Source of the DNA: Apilactobacillus nanyangensis
GTDB lineage: Bacteria; Bacillota; Bacilli; Lactobacillales; Lactobacillaceae
Assembly: GCF_016861915.1 (NCBI RefSeq)
Contig: NZ_BOLX01000004.1
Coordinates: 38,668-102,667 of the forward strand
DNA length: 64,000 bases
Reading direction: 5' to 3'
Shown: positions 47,738 through 61,098 of the stretch, in pieces
How the letters are laid out: each line of letters begins with the position of its first letter
Numbering within the stretch: the stretch's first letter is position 1
The notes under the pieces: generated by a model
What the model was told of the DNA's origin: nothing
The model's input: the letters and a program-made list of their open reading frames with translations, nothing else
Databases searched by the model: none
Translations under genes and position numbers: made by a program

Positions 47738-48211
47738 CTAAAATTTAATTGCTAATCTTGCTTTGGCAATTGATTTTCTTGGTATTGTTAGATCCTTAAT
47801 TCGACCTTTTAAATTAACAGTCAAAACTAATTCATCTTCGCTTAATTCTTTTAAAGTCCCTTCGTAGACTTTTTCACCGTTAATTGGTGCATACAATGAA
47901 ACATGAATGTATTCATTAACAGCTTTTTCATAATCTTCTGGTTTCTTTAGAGGTCTTTCAGCTCCTGGAGATGAGACTTCTAGAAAGTAAGCTTGTGGAA
48001 TTGGATCCGGATCCATTGAATCTAATTTTTCACTTAGTTCGTCAGATACTAACGCACAGTCTTCAATATTGATACCGCCGTCCTTATCGACATAAACCCT
48101 TAAATACCAATTCTTGCTTTCTTTTACAAATTCGATGTCATATAAATAAAAGTCATGACTATCTAGAATTGGAGTTACTACTTCTTTTACCACTTCTGTA
48201 ACTTCGCTCAA
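47738..48211 (-). CDS. rimP: Ribosome maturation factor RimP
   Basis: Helps assemble the 30S subunit. With a TTG start, 7 bases behind a perfect AGGAGG, the protein has 157 residues and begins [11 protein letters not shown]. The upstream in-frame ATG lies inside the terminator and lacks a site. Features are [28 protein letters not shown] and [14 protein letters not shown] (about residues 80-93), the family hallmark. It is the first gene of the rimP-nusA-rnpM-ylxQ-infB-rbfA operon. Confidence 0.95.
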   Translation of the reverse strand: MSEVTEVVKEVVTPILDSHDFYLYDIEFVKESKNWYLRVYVDKDGGINIEDCALVSDELSEKLDSMDPDPIPQAYFLEVSSPGAERPLKKPEDYEKAVNEYIHVSLYAPINGEKVYEGTLKELSEDELVLTVNLKGRIKDLTIPRKSIAKARLAIKF

Positions 48212-48237
48212 TGATACGCCTCCTAAAAAAATCCAAT

Positions 48238-48264
48238 AAAAAGAGCGAGCATTTCTGCTCACTC
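48238..48264 (-). terminator. Terminator or attenuator between polC and rimP
   Basis: GAGTGAGCA pairs with TGCTCGCTC (one G-U) around a 4-base loop, then TTTTTATT. It follows polC but lies downstream of a good promoter, so it would be in the rimP-nusA leader. Confidence 0.85.
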
Positions 48265-48270
48265 CTTTCT

Positions 48271-48311
48271 CTCAGATATAAATCATAATGTATCATACCA
48301 TACTATCTGAG
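48271..48311. repeat. 8-bp inverted repeat around the rimP promoter
   Basis: CTCAGATA and TATCTGAG flank 25 bases that contain the -10 box of the rimP promoter. It is a possible operator or a wide-loop hairpin. Confidence 0.6.
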
Positions 48312-48320
48312 ATTGTTCAA
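48292..48320 (-). promoter_or_regulatory. Promoter of the rimP-nusA-infB operon
   Basis: TTGAAC, 17 bases, then TATGAT preceded by TGG (extended -10). It starts just after the polC stop codon. Confidence 0.68.
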
Positions 48321-48326
48321 TACATA

Positions 48327-51300
48327 CTACATCATATCAAATAAACTTAATTGGTTTTCATCAGGTAAGTTATCAATGATATGGTTTTCTGTCATAAATT
48401 CGATTAACTTCTTAGAAACCTTTCCACGTTTGGATAAGTCTTCTTTAGAGATAAATTCTTTATCTTCACGCGCTGCAACGATTTGTTTAGCAACGTTTAA
48501 ACCAAGTCCAGGAATGGCTCTAAATGGTGCGATTAACTTGTTACCATCAATTAACCATTGTTCGGCATCGGAACGATTTAAATCAACCATTTCGAATTCG
48601 AAACCTCTTTCAATCATTTCGTTTGCTAATTCTAGAACAGTTAATAGGTTCTTATCCTTGGCAGATGCATCGTTTCCAAGATCGTTAATTTCTTTCATCT
48701 TGGCCTTAACGGCATCCTTACCATGACACATTGAAACGATATCAAAGTCATCGGCTCTAACTGAGAAGTATGCACAGTAGTATACCAATGGGAAGTATAC
48801 CTTAAAGTAAGCCACACGTAGGGCCATTAAAACGTAGGCTGCCGCATGGGCACGTGGGAACATGTACTTAATCTTTAGACATGAATCAATGTACCATTGT
48901 GGAATATTGGCTTCGTGCATCTTCTTTTGCCATTCGTCCTTAATTCCACGCCCCTTACGAACGTATTCCATGATTTGGAATGATGTTTCTGAGTCTAGTC
49001 CCCAGTTAATCAAGTCGGTCATGATGTTATCACGACAACCAATAACGTTGGCGATGGTTGCTTTACCTTCCTTTATTAATTCGTCGGCGTTTCCTAACCA
49101 AACATCGGTACCATGGGATAGACCTGAAATTTGTAGTAGTTGTGAGAAGTTTGCTGGATTAGTTTGTTCTAGCATCCCTCTAACGAATTTAGTACCAAAT
49201 TCAGGAATTCCTAGTGTCCCTGTCTTTGATTGGATTTGGTCTTGAGTAACACCAATTGTATCTGTACCGGAGAATAATCCCATAACTCCAGGGTCATCCA
49301 TTGGAATTGATTGAGGATCGATACCTGATAAATCTTGAAGCATTCTGATCATGGTTGGGTCATCATGTCCCAGCACATCCATCTTCAAGATGTTGTCATG
49401 GATAGAATGGAAATCAAAGTGGGTAGTTTCCCAAGCCGCGTTTTGATCATCAGCTGGATATTGGATTGGTGTGAAATCAAAGATATCCATATCGTCTGGA
49501 ACAATGATAATTCCGGCAGGATGTTGTCCAGTCGTTCTCTTAACACCAGTATCACCCTTTGATAAACGATCAATTTCAGCAGAGCGAATAGTTTGTTGAG
49601 TATCTCTTTCGTATGCCTTTACGTATCCATAAGCAGTCTTATCGGCAACCGTACCGATAGTTCCGGCACGGTATACATTATTTTCACCGAACAATACCTT
49701 TAGGTAGTTATGGGCGATTGGTTGATAGTCACCAGAGAAGTTCAAATCAATATCTGGAACCTTGTTACCACTAAATCCAAGGAATGTTTCGAACGGAATA
49801 TTATGACCGTCACCAATCATTAATGTTCCACATTCTGGACAATTCTCATGTGGTAAATCATATCCTGAACCATATTCACCCTTTGTGAAGAACTTAGAAT
49901 ACTTACAGTTTGGACAGCGATAGTGAGGTGGCAATGGATTAACTTCAGTAATCCCCGCCATTGTGGCTACTAAACTGGAACCAACAGAACCACGGGAACC
50001 TACCAGATATCCATCCTTGTTACTCTTTGCTACAAGACGCTTAGCGATTAAGTAAATAACTGAGAATCCGTTACCGATAATACTCTTCAACTCACGGTCC
50101 AAACGTGCCTGAATTAATTCAGGTAGTGGATCACCATAAAGTTTATGGGCCATATCCATTGTTGAGTTTCTGATTTCATCTTCGGCACCCTTCATGTGTG
50201 GTGTGTATAGTCGATCTAAGACCGGATGAATTCCATCATCAACCATGTTGGCAATCTTTTGGGTATTATCAACAACGATTTCCTTGCTGACATCTTCTCC
50301 TAAGTATTCAAAATCATTCAACATTTCGTCTGTGGTTAAGAATGGCACCTTAGGTAATTCTTGTCTGTTTAATGGGTTAGCCCCACCTTGTGAATGAATC
50401 AAAATCTTACGGTAAATATAATCTTGTGGATCCATGTAATGAACATCTCCAGTTGCAACAACTGGTTTATCCATTTCGTGACCCATATCAACCATGTTTT
50501 GTACTAGTTCTTGTAAATGCTTCTTACCGTGAATTAATTCTGAATCAATCATTGGTTGGTAAGCAGCACTTGGTTGGACTTCTAGGTAATCATAGAATTC
50601 AGCCTTTTTCTTCGCTTCTTCCTTACCCTTTTGTAGCATTGCGGTGAATACTTCACCGTTTGCACAGGCAGAGCCAACCAGGATTCCTTCACGGTACTTT
50701 TCAAGCACGCTTCGTGGAATTCTAGGCACTCTGTAGAAGTATTCAACATTGGATAATGATACCAACTTGAACATGTTCTTTAATCCGGCTTGTGTTTGAG
50801 CCATCAAGATGGCATGGAATGGACGAGCATGTTTGTATGCATCGTTATCAGACATGTGTTCATTTAGTTGATTTACCTTGGTAATGTTGTAACGTTCTTC
50901 GGCATCCTTGATGAACAAGTAATTCAAGTGACCTGTTGTTTCGGCATCGTATACAGCACGGTGATGGTGTTCCAAAGCAACATCAAACTTCTTAGCTAAT
51001 GTATTCAAACGATAGCTCTTGTAGTTTGGATATAAGAATCTTGCCAATGGTAATGTATCAATGATTGGGTTTTGGATTTCTTCCATCCCATATCTTTGAT
51101 AACCAACATTCATAAAGCCAACATCGAAAGTAACATTGTGACCTACAACAATTGAGTCACCACAGAATTCTCTGAATAGCTTAAAGACTTCTTCTTCAGA
51201 CTTTGAACCTCTAACCATATCATCAGTAATTGATGTAAGTTCAGTTGTAAAGTCTGACAAGTGGAAACCAGGATCAATAAATTCTTCAAATTGGTCTAAG

Positions 51301-52652
51301 ACATTATTGTGTTGCATTCTAACGGCTGAAACTTCAATTACTTTATCGTAAATTGCAGATAGCCCAGTTGTTTCAATATCGAAGACAACATAAGTAGCAT
51401 CTGCTAAATCACGGTCATCTTCGTTAAATGTAATTGGCACACCATCGTCTACAACATTTGCCTCAACACCATATAGCATCTTAATGTCATTCTTTTGTGC
51501 AGCGGTATAGGCAAATGGAAAACCTTGAACAGCAGCGTGATCGGTAATTGCTAATGCCGGGTGACCCCATTCTTTAGCTCTAGCCACGTATTCTTCAATA
51601 CTGTTTGTTGCATCCATTTGGCTCATCTTAGTGTGTAAATGTAGCTCAACACGTTTCTCATCTGCATCATCATGACGACCTTCATGGTGCAATGGATTAA
51701 TGTCATAGGCATTCAATGTTAATTCGTGACTGTAGTTATCTTCTTGGATACCACCACGAACCTTAATCCAGTCACCTTCTTGCAATGCGGCAAAGTTAGC
51801 TTCATCATTTTCATTGTTAGAGAACTTCTTAACTTCGATTGATGATGAATAATCGGTAATCTTTAAGATCATCAATTGACGACCTGATCTTAATGAACGA
51901 ATTTCTTTACTAAAGATGTGACCATTTACAATCACTAGTTTTTCTTCTTGAACAATATCAACTAGTTTAGTAACTTCTAGGTCATCCTTAATTTTCTTAC
52001 CAATTTGTACTTTACCCTTTGGAACTGCATTCTTTGAGTTCTTTTGGCGTTTAGCTGATGATTCTTGGATTGCTTGCATCGCCTTTTGAGCTAGCTCAGC
52101 ATCCTTCTTTTCTTTTTCGGCTTTAAAATCTTTGATTTTTTCTTGAGAAGCAGTTTCATCAACAAAAACAGAAATAGTAAAGTGTGGAAAACCTAAACGT
52201 TCATACAAATCTTCAATTGGACTAACCGCTTTATCCACAAGAAAGTTCTTAACGATTTCGTTATCAGCACTAAGCTCGATTTTATTATCAACAATCTTTG
52301 GTGCATCACGTCTTAATAGTTCATTTTTAATGGCATCAGTGATATCAGCATGTTTAACAATCCATTCCCAGTAATTGCCTAACTGCTTGTTATCAAATTG
52401 ATTGTCGTTTGCTTTGATATTAATTTTAGTAGTAGCGATTTCATCAAAAGTCGCTTGCATACGACTATAAAAATCCAAGAAGACTTCGTAATCTAAAATT
52501 CGTGGAAGTGTAAGGTGGAATTCCCAAATTTTGGAACGTTTGTGGATATCAATCTTCTCAATCTGACCGCCTTTAAAATTATCGGAATCAATTTGGTCTT
52601 TTAACTGTAATTGATTCAATAATTTTGTAAATAATTCTTCTTGGTTAGACAA
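48327..52652 (-). CDS. polC: DNA polymerase III alpha subunit, PolC type
   Basis: Main replicative polymerase of low-GC Gram-positives. The 1441-residue length is normal. It has an N-terminal OB region, a PHP domain ([22 protein letters not shown] near 330), and an inserted 3'-5' exonuclease with VFDIETTGL (about 423-431) and [10 protein letters not shown]. The polymerase core carries [13 protein letters not shown] (about 968-980, catalytic aspartates) and a zinc site [10 protein letters not shown] with CPECGTL (about 915-945). It has no obvious promoter of its own and follows the proS terminator. Confidence 0.99.
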   Translation of the reverse strand: MSNQEELFTKLLNQLQLKDQIDSDNFKGGQIEKIDIHKRSKIWEFHLTLPRILDYEVFLDFYSRMQATFDEIATTKINIKANDNQFDNKQLGNYWEWIVKHADITDAIKNELLRRDAPKIVDNKIELSADNEIVKNFLVDKAVSPIEDLYERLGFPHFTISVFVDETASQEKIKDFKAEKEKKDAELAQKAMQAIQESSAKRQKNSKNAVPKGKVQIGKKIKDDLEVTKLVDIVQEEKLVIVNGHIFSKEIRSLRSGRQLMILKITDYSSSIEVKKFSNNENDEANFAALQEGDWIKVRGGIQEDNYSHELTLNAYDINPLHHEGRHDDADEKRVELHLHTKMSQMDATNSIEEYVARAKEWGHPALAITDHAAVQGFPFAYTAAQKNDIKMLYGVEANVVDDGVPITFNEDDRDLADATYVVFDIETTGLSAIYDKVIEVSAVRMQHNNVLDQFEEFIDPGFHLSDFTTELTSITDDMVRGSKSEEEVFKLFREFCGDSIVVGHNVTFDVGFMNVGYQRYGMEEIQNPIIDTLPLARFLYPNYKSYRLNTLAKKFDVALEHHHRAVYDAETTGHLNYLFIKDAEERYNITKVNQLNEHMSDNDAYKHARPFHAILMAQTQAGLKNMFKLVSLSNVEYFYRVPRIPRSVLEKYREGILVGSACANGEVFTAMLQKGKEEAKKKAEFYDYLEVQPSAAYQPMIDSELIHGKKHLQELVQNMVDMGHEMDKPVVATGDVHYMDPQDYIYRKILIHSQGGANPLNRQELPKVPFLTTDEMLNDFEYLGEDVSKEIVVDNTQKIANMVDDGIHPVLDRLYTPHMKGAEDEIRNSTMDMAHKLYGDPLPELIQARLDRELKSIIGNGFSVIYLIAKRLVAKSNKDGYLVGSRGSVGSSLVATMAGITEVNPLPPHYRCPNCKYSKFFTKGEYGSGYDLPHENCPECGTLMIGDGHNIPFETFLGFSGNKVPDIDLNFSGDYQPIAHNYLKVLFGENNVYRAGTIGTVADKTAYGYVKAYERDTQQTIRSAEIDRLSKGDTGVKRTTGQHPAGIIIVPDDMDIFDFTPIQYPADDQNAAWETTHFDFHSIHDNILKMDVLGHDDPTMIRMLQDLSGIDPQSIPMDDPGVMGLFSGTDTIGVTQDQIQSKTGTLGIPEFGTKFVRGMLEQTNPANFSQLLQISGLSHGTDVWLGNADELIKEGKATIANVIGCRDNIMTDLINWGLDSETSFQIMEYVRKGRGIKDEWQKKMHEANIPQWYIDSCLKIKYMFPRAHAAAYVLMALRVAYFKVYFPLVYYCAYFSVRADDFDIVSMCHGKDAVKAKMKEINDLGNDASAKDKNLLTVLELANEMIERGFEFEMVDLNRSDAEQWLIDGNKLIAPFRAIPGLGLNVAKQIVAAREDKEFISKEDLSKRGKVSKKLIEFMTENHIIDNLPDENQLSLFDMM

Positions 52653-52678
52653 TCTAATACCTCCATCCTAAGTCAGCT

Positions 52679-52710
52679 AAAAAAGGTCAGTCTCTTCAAC
52701 TGACCCTTTT

Positions 52711-52711
<1 letters not shown>
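52679..52711 (-). terminator. Terminator after proS
   Basis: AAAAGGGTCAGT pairs with ACTGACCTTTT around a 7-base loop, followed by six U. Confidence 0.9.
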
Positions 52712-55714
<3,003 letters not shown>

Positions 55715-55733
55715 TTAAATCACTCCCTTACAT

Positions 55734-56522
55734 CTAAATAATGCCAAATAGGTGAAGAAGCGGCAAAACAAATAGTAAACTATCAAATCTATCTAAAATT
55801 CCACCATGTCCCGGTAGAATCTTTCCAGAATCTTTAACTTGGTAGTATCTCTTAAGAGCTGATTCAACTAAATCACCAAATTGACCAGCAATTGATAATA
55901 CAAGAGTTACGATAGCAGCAACAAATAGTGATGTATGACCAATTGAGAAATAGTACATCCATGCAGTAGCAATAATAGTTGCTAATAATGATCCACAGAT
56001 TGATCCTTCCCATGTTTTATTAGGACTTACATGTGGTGCTAACTTATGTTTACCGAATTGCTTACCAAAGATGTAGGCTCCTGAGTCGGTTAACCAAACG
56101 ATAAATAATGCGTAGAATAACACTGCAATACCAACGTGTCTTGCGGTAACAAAGTAATGGAATCCCATTCCAATGTAAAGCATTGCGATAGTAATCACTC
56201 CTGCATCATCAAATGAAAAAATATTTTTAGTAATTACAGTTCTTAGCATCAATAGCATTAATACTAAATAGAATAAAAAGTTAACTGATAAAAATGATGG
56301 TAGCCCATTAAACCAGTTACTTGGTGCGATTAATAACGTCACCCCAACAAACGATAAGATTGCTTCCGGTGAAATCACTAACTTTTTCTTCATAATTAGT
56401 ACTTCAGACATCGCAACAATTCCTAATGCAATTGCACCAATTTGAATAAAAATTCCGCCCAATAAAACTATTGGCACAAATAATAATAAGGCAATAATTG
56501 CCGTTAATACTCTTGTTTTCAT
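55734..56522 (-). CDS. cdsA: Phosphatidate cytidylyltransferase
   Basis: Makes CDP-diacylglycerol for phospholipid synthesis. The 262-residue integral membrane enzyme has about eight helices. Motifs are SPNKTWEGSICG (about residues 165-176), QFGDLVESALKRYYQVKDSGKILPGHGGILDRFDS (about 205-240, split), the CDP-alcohol signature. It lies between uppS and rseP, so it shares the lipid-carrier operon. Confidence 0.97.
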   Translation of the reverse strand: MKTRVLTAIIALLLFVPIVLLGGIFIQIGAIALGIVAMSEVLIMKKKLVISPEAILSFVGVTLLIAPSNWFNGLPSFLSVNFLFYLVLMLLMLRTVITKNIFSFDDAGVITIAMLYIGMGFHYFVTARHVGIAVLFYALFIVWLTDSGAYIFGKQFGKHKLAPHVSPNKTWEGSICGSLLATIIATAWMYYFSIGHTSLFVAAIVTLVLSIAGQFGDLVESALKRYYQVKDSGKILPGHGGILDRFDSLLFVLPLLHLFGII

Positions 56523-56537
56523 AATAATCTCCTAATG

Positions 56538-57296
56538 TTACTTGTTTTTTAATCCCCCAAAACGACGGTGACGTCCTTGGAATTTAGCAATACAATTTAT
56601 TAAATCTTCTTTAGTATAGTCAGGCCACTTAGTATCATCAAAAACGAATTCACTATATGCAACTTGCCATAATAAGAAGTTAGACAATCTTTCTTCCCCA
56701 CTTGTTCTAATTAATAAATCTGGATTAGCAAATTCACCAAGTGATGAAGTCATTAAATTATCGCTAACTACTTCTTTATTGATATCTTCAACATTTAGAA
56801 TACCGTCTGATACTTTTTTAGCAATGTTTTGAACTGCTGTAACTATTTCATCTTGACTTCCGTAGTTTAAAGCAAAGTTCAAAATCATACCATCACAATC
56901 CTTAGTATCTTCAATTGCATTATTGATAGCATTTTGCGTTGACTTAGGTAATTGGTCAACATATCCCATAACATTAACTTTAACGTTATTCTTAACTAAA
57001 TCGGGCACAAAAGTTGAAAAGAATTTTTCGGGTAAATCCATCAAGTAATTAACTTCTTGATCTGGACGCTTCCAGTTTTCAGTAGAAAAGGCATATAAAG
57101 TAAGTGCCTTCACGCCCAAATCACTAGCTGCTTTCGTGATATCCTTTACCACGTTCATTCCCTTTTTGTGACCTGCAATTCTTGGCAAATGTCTTTGTTG
57201 AGCCCATCTTCCATTACCATCCATAATAATAGCGATATGTTTGGGAATATTATTGTAGTCAAGTTCTGTGGTAGTTTTTTTCTTAAACTTAAACAT
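56538..57296 (-). CDS. uppS: Isoprenyl (undecaprenyl diphosphate) synthase
   Basis: Cis-prenyltransferase making undecaprenyl diphosphate, the carrier lipid for wall and teichoic acid synthesis. The 252-residue protein has IAIIMDGNGRWAQQRHLPRIAGH (about residues 20-42, split), the diphosphate-binding Asp and Arg in MDGNGRW, and LLIRTSGEERLSNFLLWQ (about 195-212). It lies behind a terminator after orf132, and no separate promoter is visible, so it may rely on read-through. Confidence 0.97.
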   Translation of the reverse strand: MFKFKKKTTTELDYNNIPKHIAIIMDGNGRWAQQRHLPRIAGHKKGMNVVKDITKAASDLGVKALTLYAFSTENWKRPDQEVNYLMDLPEKFFSTFVPDLVKNNVKVNVMGYVDQLPKSTQNAINNAIEDTKDCDGMILNFALNYGSQDEIVTAVQNIAKKVSDGILNVEDINKEVVSDNLMTSSLGEFANPDLLIRTSGEERLSNFLLWQVAYSEFVFDDTKWPDYTKEDLINCIAKFQGRHRRFGGLKNK

Positions 57297-57316
57297 TTAT
57301 ACCTCACCTATTAATA

Positions 57317-57346
57317 CAAATAAAGGATGAGAAACAATCCTCATCC
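57317..57346 (-). terminator. Terminator between orf132 and uppS
   Basis: GGATGAG pairs with CTCATCC around an 8-base loop, followed by TTTATTTG. The 7-bp stem is modest, so it is likely partial. Confidence 0.68.
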
Positions 57347-57364
57347 CACATCTGCAAAGTTATT

Positions 57365-57763
57365 TTATTGGATTAATCTCCATTCACCACGTTTAGCTTC
57401 TACTAAAGTTTCGAAGTATTTTAACAATTGGTTCGCGTCATTTGGACTGTGTTCACCTAAAAGATTTAATCCCTCACCCGTAGGAATCGGATCACTTAAA
57501 TCATTTATTACATCTTCGCTTTCAAATGTTGCTTCGGTAAATGCGACAATCCAATCATCTTCAATTAATTTTGTAACCACTAAAAAGATGTTGAATTCTT
57601 CATCAACATAAATTGGCATTACATAAACACCATCTTGAATTTCTTCCAGTTGATTACCATTAAATGATAATGCTTGCTTAGTGTCTTCATTCATATCTTC
57701 AGATAGCTTAAATACCATCTTATTGAATTCATCAGTACCTGGAGTAACTTCATGTACTTGCAT
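57365..57763 (-). CDS. Uncharacterised acidic protein between frr and uppS (orf132)
   Basis: I do not recognise the family. The 132-residue protein is acidic, has no membrane segment or signal peptide, and looks like a compact alpha-beta fold. It has a strand-rich core, GVYVMPIYVDEEFNIFLVVTK (split) and DDWIVAFTEATF. A proline-glycine turn (DPIPTGEGLNLLGEHSP) and a C-terminal helix follow. The start has the strong site AGGAGGGG 5-6 bases away. It is 18 bases behind frr, where most lactobacilli go directly from frr to uppS. Cotranscription with frr is expected. Function unknown. Confidence 0.85.
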   Translation of the reverse strand: MQVHEVTPGTDEFNKMVFKLSEDMNEDTKQALSFNGNQLEEIQDGVYVMPIYVDEEFNIFLVVTKLIEDDWIVAFTEATFESEDVINDLSDPIPTGEGLNLLGEHSPNDANQLLKYFETLVEAKRGEWRLIQ

Positions 57764-57781
57764 GGTGCCCCTCCTAACTAT

Positions 57782-58345
57782 TTATCCGTTTAGTACTTCC
57801 TTTTCTTTGGCAGCAATAACGTCATCTAAATCTTTGATTTGTGAATCTGTCAATTTTTGAACTTTGTCTTCTAGTGCGTGAGTTTCATCATCTGTAAAGT
57901 CATCGTTCTTGTTACCCTTCTTTACAGCGTCCATAGCTTCACGACGAACATTTCTAATTGCGACTTTACCTTGTTCACCAGCAGCCTTAACCTTCTTAGA
58001 AATTTCTTTTCTACGTTCTTCAGTCAATTGTGGGACAACCAAACGAATGTTGTCACCATCGTTAGCTGGGTTAATACCAATATCAGCTTCAAGAATTCCC
58101 TTTTCAATATCGTCTAGAGCTGACTTGTCATATGGAGTAACCATAATAACTCTAGCTTCTGGAACAGTGATTGAAGCGATTTGGTTTAATGGTGTTGGTG
58201 CACCATAGTATTCAGCAGTAACTCCATTTAAAAGACTGGCATTAGCTCGACCTGCTCTAATACTTGCCAATTCTTGTCTCAATGAAGCAATTGATTTTTG
58301 CATTTTGTCTTTTGCAGTATCTAAAATTTCATTTTGAGTTGCCAT
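57782..58345 (-). CDS. frr: Ribosome recycling factor
   Basis: Splits post-termination ribosomes with EF-G. The 187-residue protein shows MQKSIASLRQELASIRAGRANASLL (about residues 15-39, split), APTPLNQIASITVPEAR and RRKEISKKVKAAGEQGKVAIRNVRR (about 113-137, split). It is 3 bases behind pyrH, so translation is coupled. Confidence 0.98.
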   Translation of the reverse strand: MATQNEILDTAKDKMQKSIASLRQELASIRAGRANASLLNGVTAEYYGAPTPLNQIASITVPEARVIMVTPYDKSALDDIEKGILEADIGINPANDGDNIRLVVPQLTEERRKEISKKVKAAGEQGKVAIRNVRREAMDAVKKGNKNDDFTDDETHALEDKVQKLTDSQIKDLDDVIAAKEKEVLNG

Positions 58346-58348
58346 TTC

Positions 58349-59095
<747 letters not shown>

Positions 59096-59103
59096 TTAGT
59101 TTA

Positions 59104-59112
59104 ATTTTAGCA
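59104..59112 (-). promoter_or_regulatory. Extended -10 promoter of pyrH-frr
   Basis: TGCTAAAAT matches the extended -10 form. The -35 (TGTTTT at 17 bases) is weak. Confidence 0.5.
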
Positions 59113-59168
59113 TAATATTAAATCTAAAAACAGTTTATAGCCGCAATTATTTAATTATAAATATGTAT

Positions 59169-59198
59169 AAAAAAAGGATACGAATCCGTATCCTTTTT
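59169..59198 (-). terminator. Terminator after tsf
   Basis: AAAAGGATACG pairs with CGTATCCTTTT around a 4-base loop, then a U-run. Perfect 11-bp stem. Confidence 0.92.
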
Positions 59199-59204
59199 CA
59201 TTAA

Positions 59205-60080
59205 TTATTTGATTTGTGAGTTAACTTCGTCAACAAAGTTAGTTTCTTCTTTTTCGATACCTTCACCGACTTCGTAACGAACAAAGGCTTTTAGTTGACC
59301 GCCGTTTTCCTTAACGTATTCAGCAACAGTCTTGTCTGAGTCCATAACGAATTCTTGGTCAGCTAAACTAATTTCAGCAAGGAACTTGTTTAGACGACCT
59401 TCAACCATCTTTTCAACGATGTTTTCAGGCTTGCCTTCTTGTAGGGCTTCCTTCTTTAGTTCTTCTCTTTCAGCTTCTAGTCTGTCTTGAGGAACATCGT
59501 TTCTGTCTAGGTATTCTGGCTTAGTAGCAGCAATGTGCATTGCAACGTGCTTAGCAACAGTTTCGTCAACACCTTGGATTTGAACTAAGGCACCAATTAG
59601 ACCTTGGTTGTGTAGGTAGTGACCAAAGCTTTCGTCATCGTTCTTAGTTAAAACAACGAAACGACGTAGAGTGATCTTTTCACCAGTAATTTGAGTAGTG
59701 TTGATGATCTTGTCGTTAACAGTTTCACCATCAACGTCAAGTGCTAAAGCAGCTTCAACATCAGCTGGCTTAGCTTCAACAATCTTAGCTGCGATTAAAT
59801 CAATTAGGTTCTTGAAGTCATCGTTACCTGAAACGAAATCAGTTTCAGCGTTAACTTCAACGATAGCAGCATCGTTACCGTGAGTAACAACACGAGTTAA
59901 ACCAGCAGCGGCAACACGGTCACTCTTCTTTTCAGCTTTTGCGATACCCTTTTCACGTAAGTATTCTAGAGCTTTCTTTTCGTCACCATCTGAAGCAACT
60001 AAAGCTTTCTTAGCATCCATCATACCTACACTTGTCTTTTCACGTAATTCTTTTACTTGAGCAGCAGTAATCTTTGCCAT
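59205..60080 (-). CDS. tsf: Translation elongation factor Ts
   Basis: Guanine nucleotide exchange factor for EF-Tu. The 291-residue protein has an N-terminal UBA-like domain ([20 protein letters not shown]), the family block [13 protein letters not shown] (about residues 74-86) and a long core. It follows rpsB after a strong hairpin. Confidence 0.98.
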   Translation of the reverse strand: MAKITAAQVKELREKTSVGMMDAKKALVASDGDEKKALEYLREKGIAKAEKKSDRVAAAGLTRVVTHGNDAAIVEVNAETDFVSGNDDFKNLIDLIAAKIVEAKPADVEAALALDVDGETVNDKIINTTQITGEKITLRRFVVLTKNDDESFGHYLHNQGLIGALVQIQGVDETVAKHVAMHIAATKPEYLDRNDVPQDRLEAEREELKKEALQEGKPENIVEKMVEGRLNKFLAEISLADQEFVMDSDKTVAEYVKENGGQLKAFVRYEVGEGIEKEETNFVDEVNSQIK

Positions 60081-60105
60081 TGTTATGGCCTCCTTAAGTT
60101 TTATA

Positions 60106-60159
60106 TTAAAAAAGGCCGACTCATCCCAGGCCTTATCGGTCCAAAAACATGAGTCAGCC
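60106..60159 (-). terminator. Hairpin between rpsB and tsf (terminator or attenuator)
   Basis: GGCTGACTCAT pairs with ATGAGTCGGCC (one G-U), and six U follow. The 32-base apical part can form a second small stem (AAGGCCT). It probably lets only part of rpsB transcription reach tsf. Confidence 0.75.
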
Positions 60160-60193
60160 TAAGTGTTCAAACAAAATCAATATTTAAAAAATA

Positions 60194-60940
60194 TTACTTG
60201 TCTTCACTTTCATTTTCATCTTTAGTGTCTTCGAATGTGCTTTCGCTAACATTTTCTTCACCTTGGTTACCTTCAATGATAGCATCAGCCATCTTAGCAG
60301 TAATTAGACGAACGGCACGAATAGCGTCATCGTTTGATGGAATAATAACATCAACGTCATCTGGGTCAGTGTTAGTATCAACCATAGCAACGATAGGAAT
60401 GTTTAACTTGTGAGCTTCGTGAACAGCGATTTGTTCTTTACGAGGGTCAACGATGAACATAACATCTGGAATCTTAGGCATGTCTTCGATACCACCAAGG
60501 AATTTTTCAAGCTTGTCAGTCTTCTTCTTTAGAAGAGCAACTTCCTTCTTAGGTAGTCTTTCGAAAGTACCATCTTCAGCCATCTTCTTAAGATCCTTTA
60601 GGTACTTGATACGGCTTTGGATAGTGTCCCAGTTAGTTAAAGTTCCACCTAACCAACGGTGGTTAACGTAGTATTGACCTGCACGTACAGCTTCTTCTTG
60701 GATTGAGTCTTGAGCTTGCTTCTTAGTACCAACAAATAGTACAGTAGCGCCCTTAGCAGCTTCATCCTTCATGAAGTTGTATGCTGAATCGATCATCTTA
60801 ACAGTCTTTTGTAAGTCGATGATGTAGATTCCGTTACGTTGGGTAAAGATGTATTTCTTCATCTTAGGGTTCCAACGACGAGTTTGGTGACCGAAGTGGA
60901 CACCAGCTTCTAGTAATTGTTTCATAGAAATAACAGCCAT
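60194..60940 (-). CDS. rpsB: 30S ribosomal protein S2
   Basis: Small-subunit ribosomal protein. The 248-residue protein starts [19 protein letters not shown] behind the strong site GGAGGG. A longer in-frame ATG lies before that site and is not used. Features are [23 protein letters not shown] and [12 protein letters not shown] (about residues 160-171). The acidic C-terminus is common in Gram-positives. It is expressed from a strong promoter with a 115-base leader. Confidence 0.98.
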   Translation of the reverse strand: MAVISMKQLLEAGVHFGHQTRRWNPKMKKYIFTQRNGIYIIDLQKTVKMIDSAYNFMKDEAAKGATVLFVGTKKQAQDSIQEEAVRAGQYYVNHRWLGGTLTNWDTIQSRIKYLKDLKKMAEDGTFERLPKKEVALLKKKTDKLEKFLGGIEDMPKIPDVMFIVDPRKEQIAVHEAHKLNIPIVAMVDTNTDPDDVDVIIPSNDDAIRAVRLITAKMADAIIEGNQGEENVSESTFEDTKDENESEDK

Positions 60941-61055
60941 TTTAATAGCCCTCCAAAAATAGTTTTTCCTCCCCGTCAATCTATCAATTCAGAAACTATC
61001 AAGAAATAGCACTATCTGAGTTGTCATGACAGGTGTGAATTGGTAATAAATACCG
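60941..61055 (-). promoter_or_regulatory. Leader of rpsB
   Basis: About 115 bases of untranslated leader. It contains potential stems such as TCAGA with TCTGA around ATAG and CTAT arms (about 60980-61022). Several lactobacilli and other Firmicutes regulate rpsB through an S2-binding leader, so this is a plausible autoregulatory site. I cannot confirm the fold. Confidence 0.4.
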
Positions 61056-61061
61056 AATATT

Positions 61062-61090
61062 ATTGTATATTAAACTACAATATTTATCAA
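61062..61090 (-). promoter_or_regulatory. Promoter of rpsB-tsf
   Basis: TTGATA, 17 bases, then TACAAT. It lies just after the ldhD stop codon. I see no ldhD terminator here. Confidence 0.78.
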
Positions 61091-61098
61091 GCTAAATA

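Noticed and set aside
48313..48726. 137-codon frame opposite the polC 3' end
   Set aside because: It is antisense to a certain gene, and its composition mirrors PolC codons.
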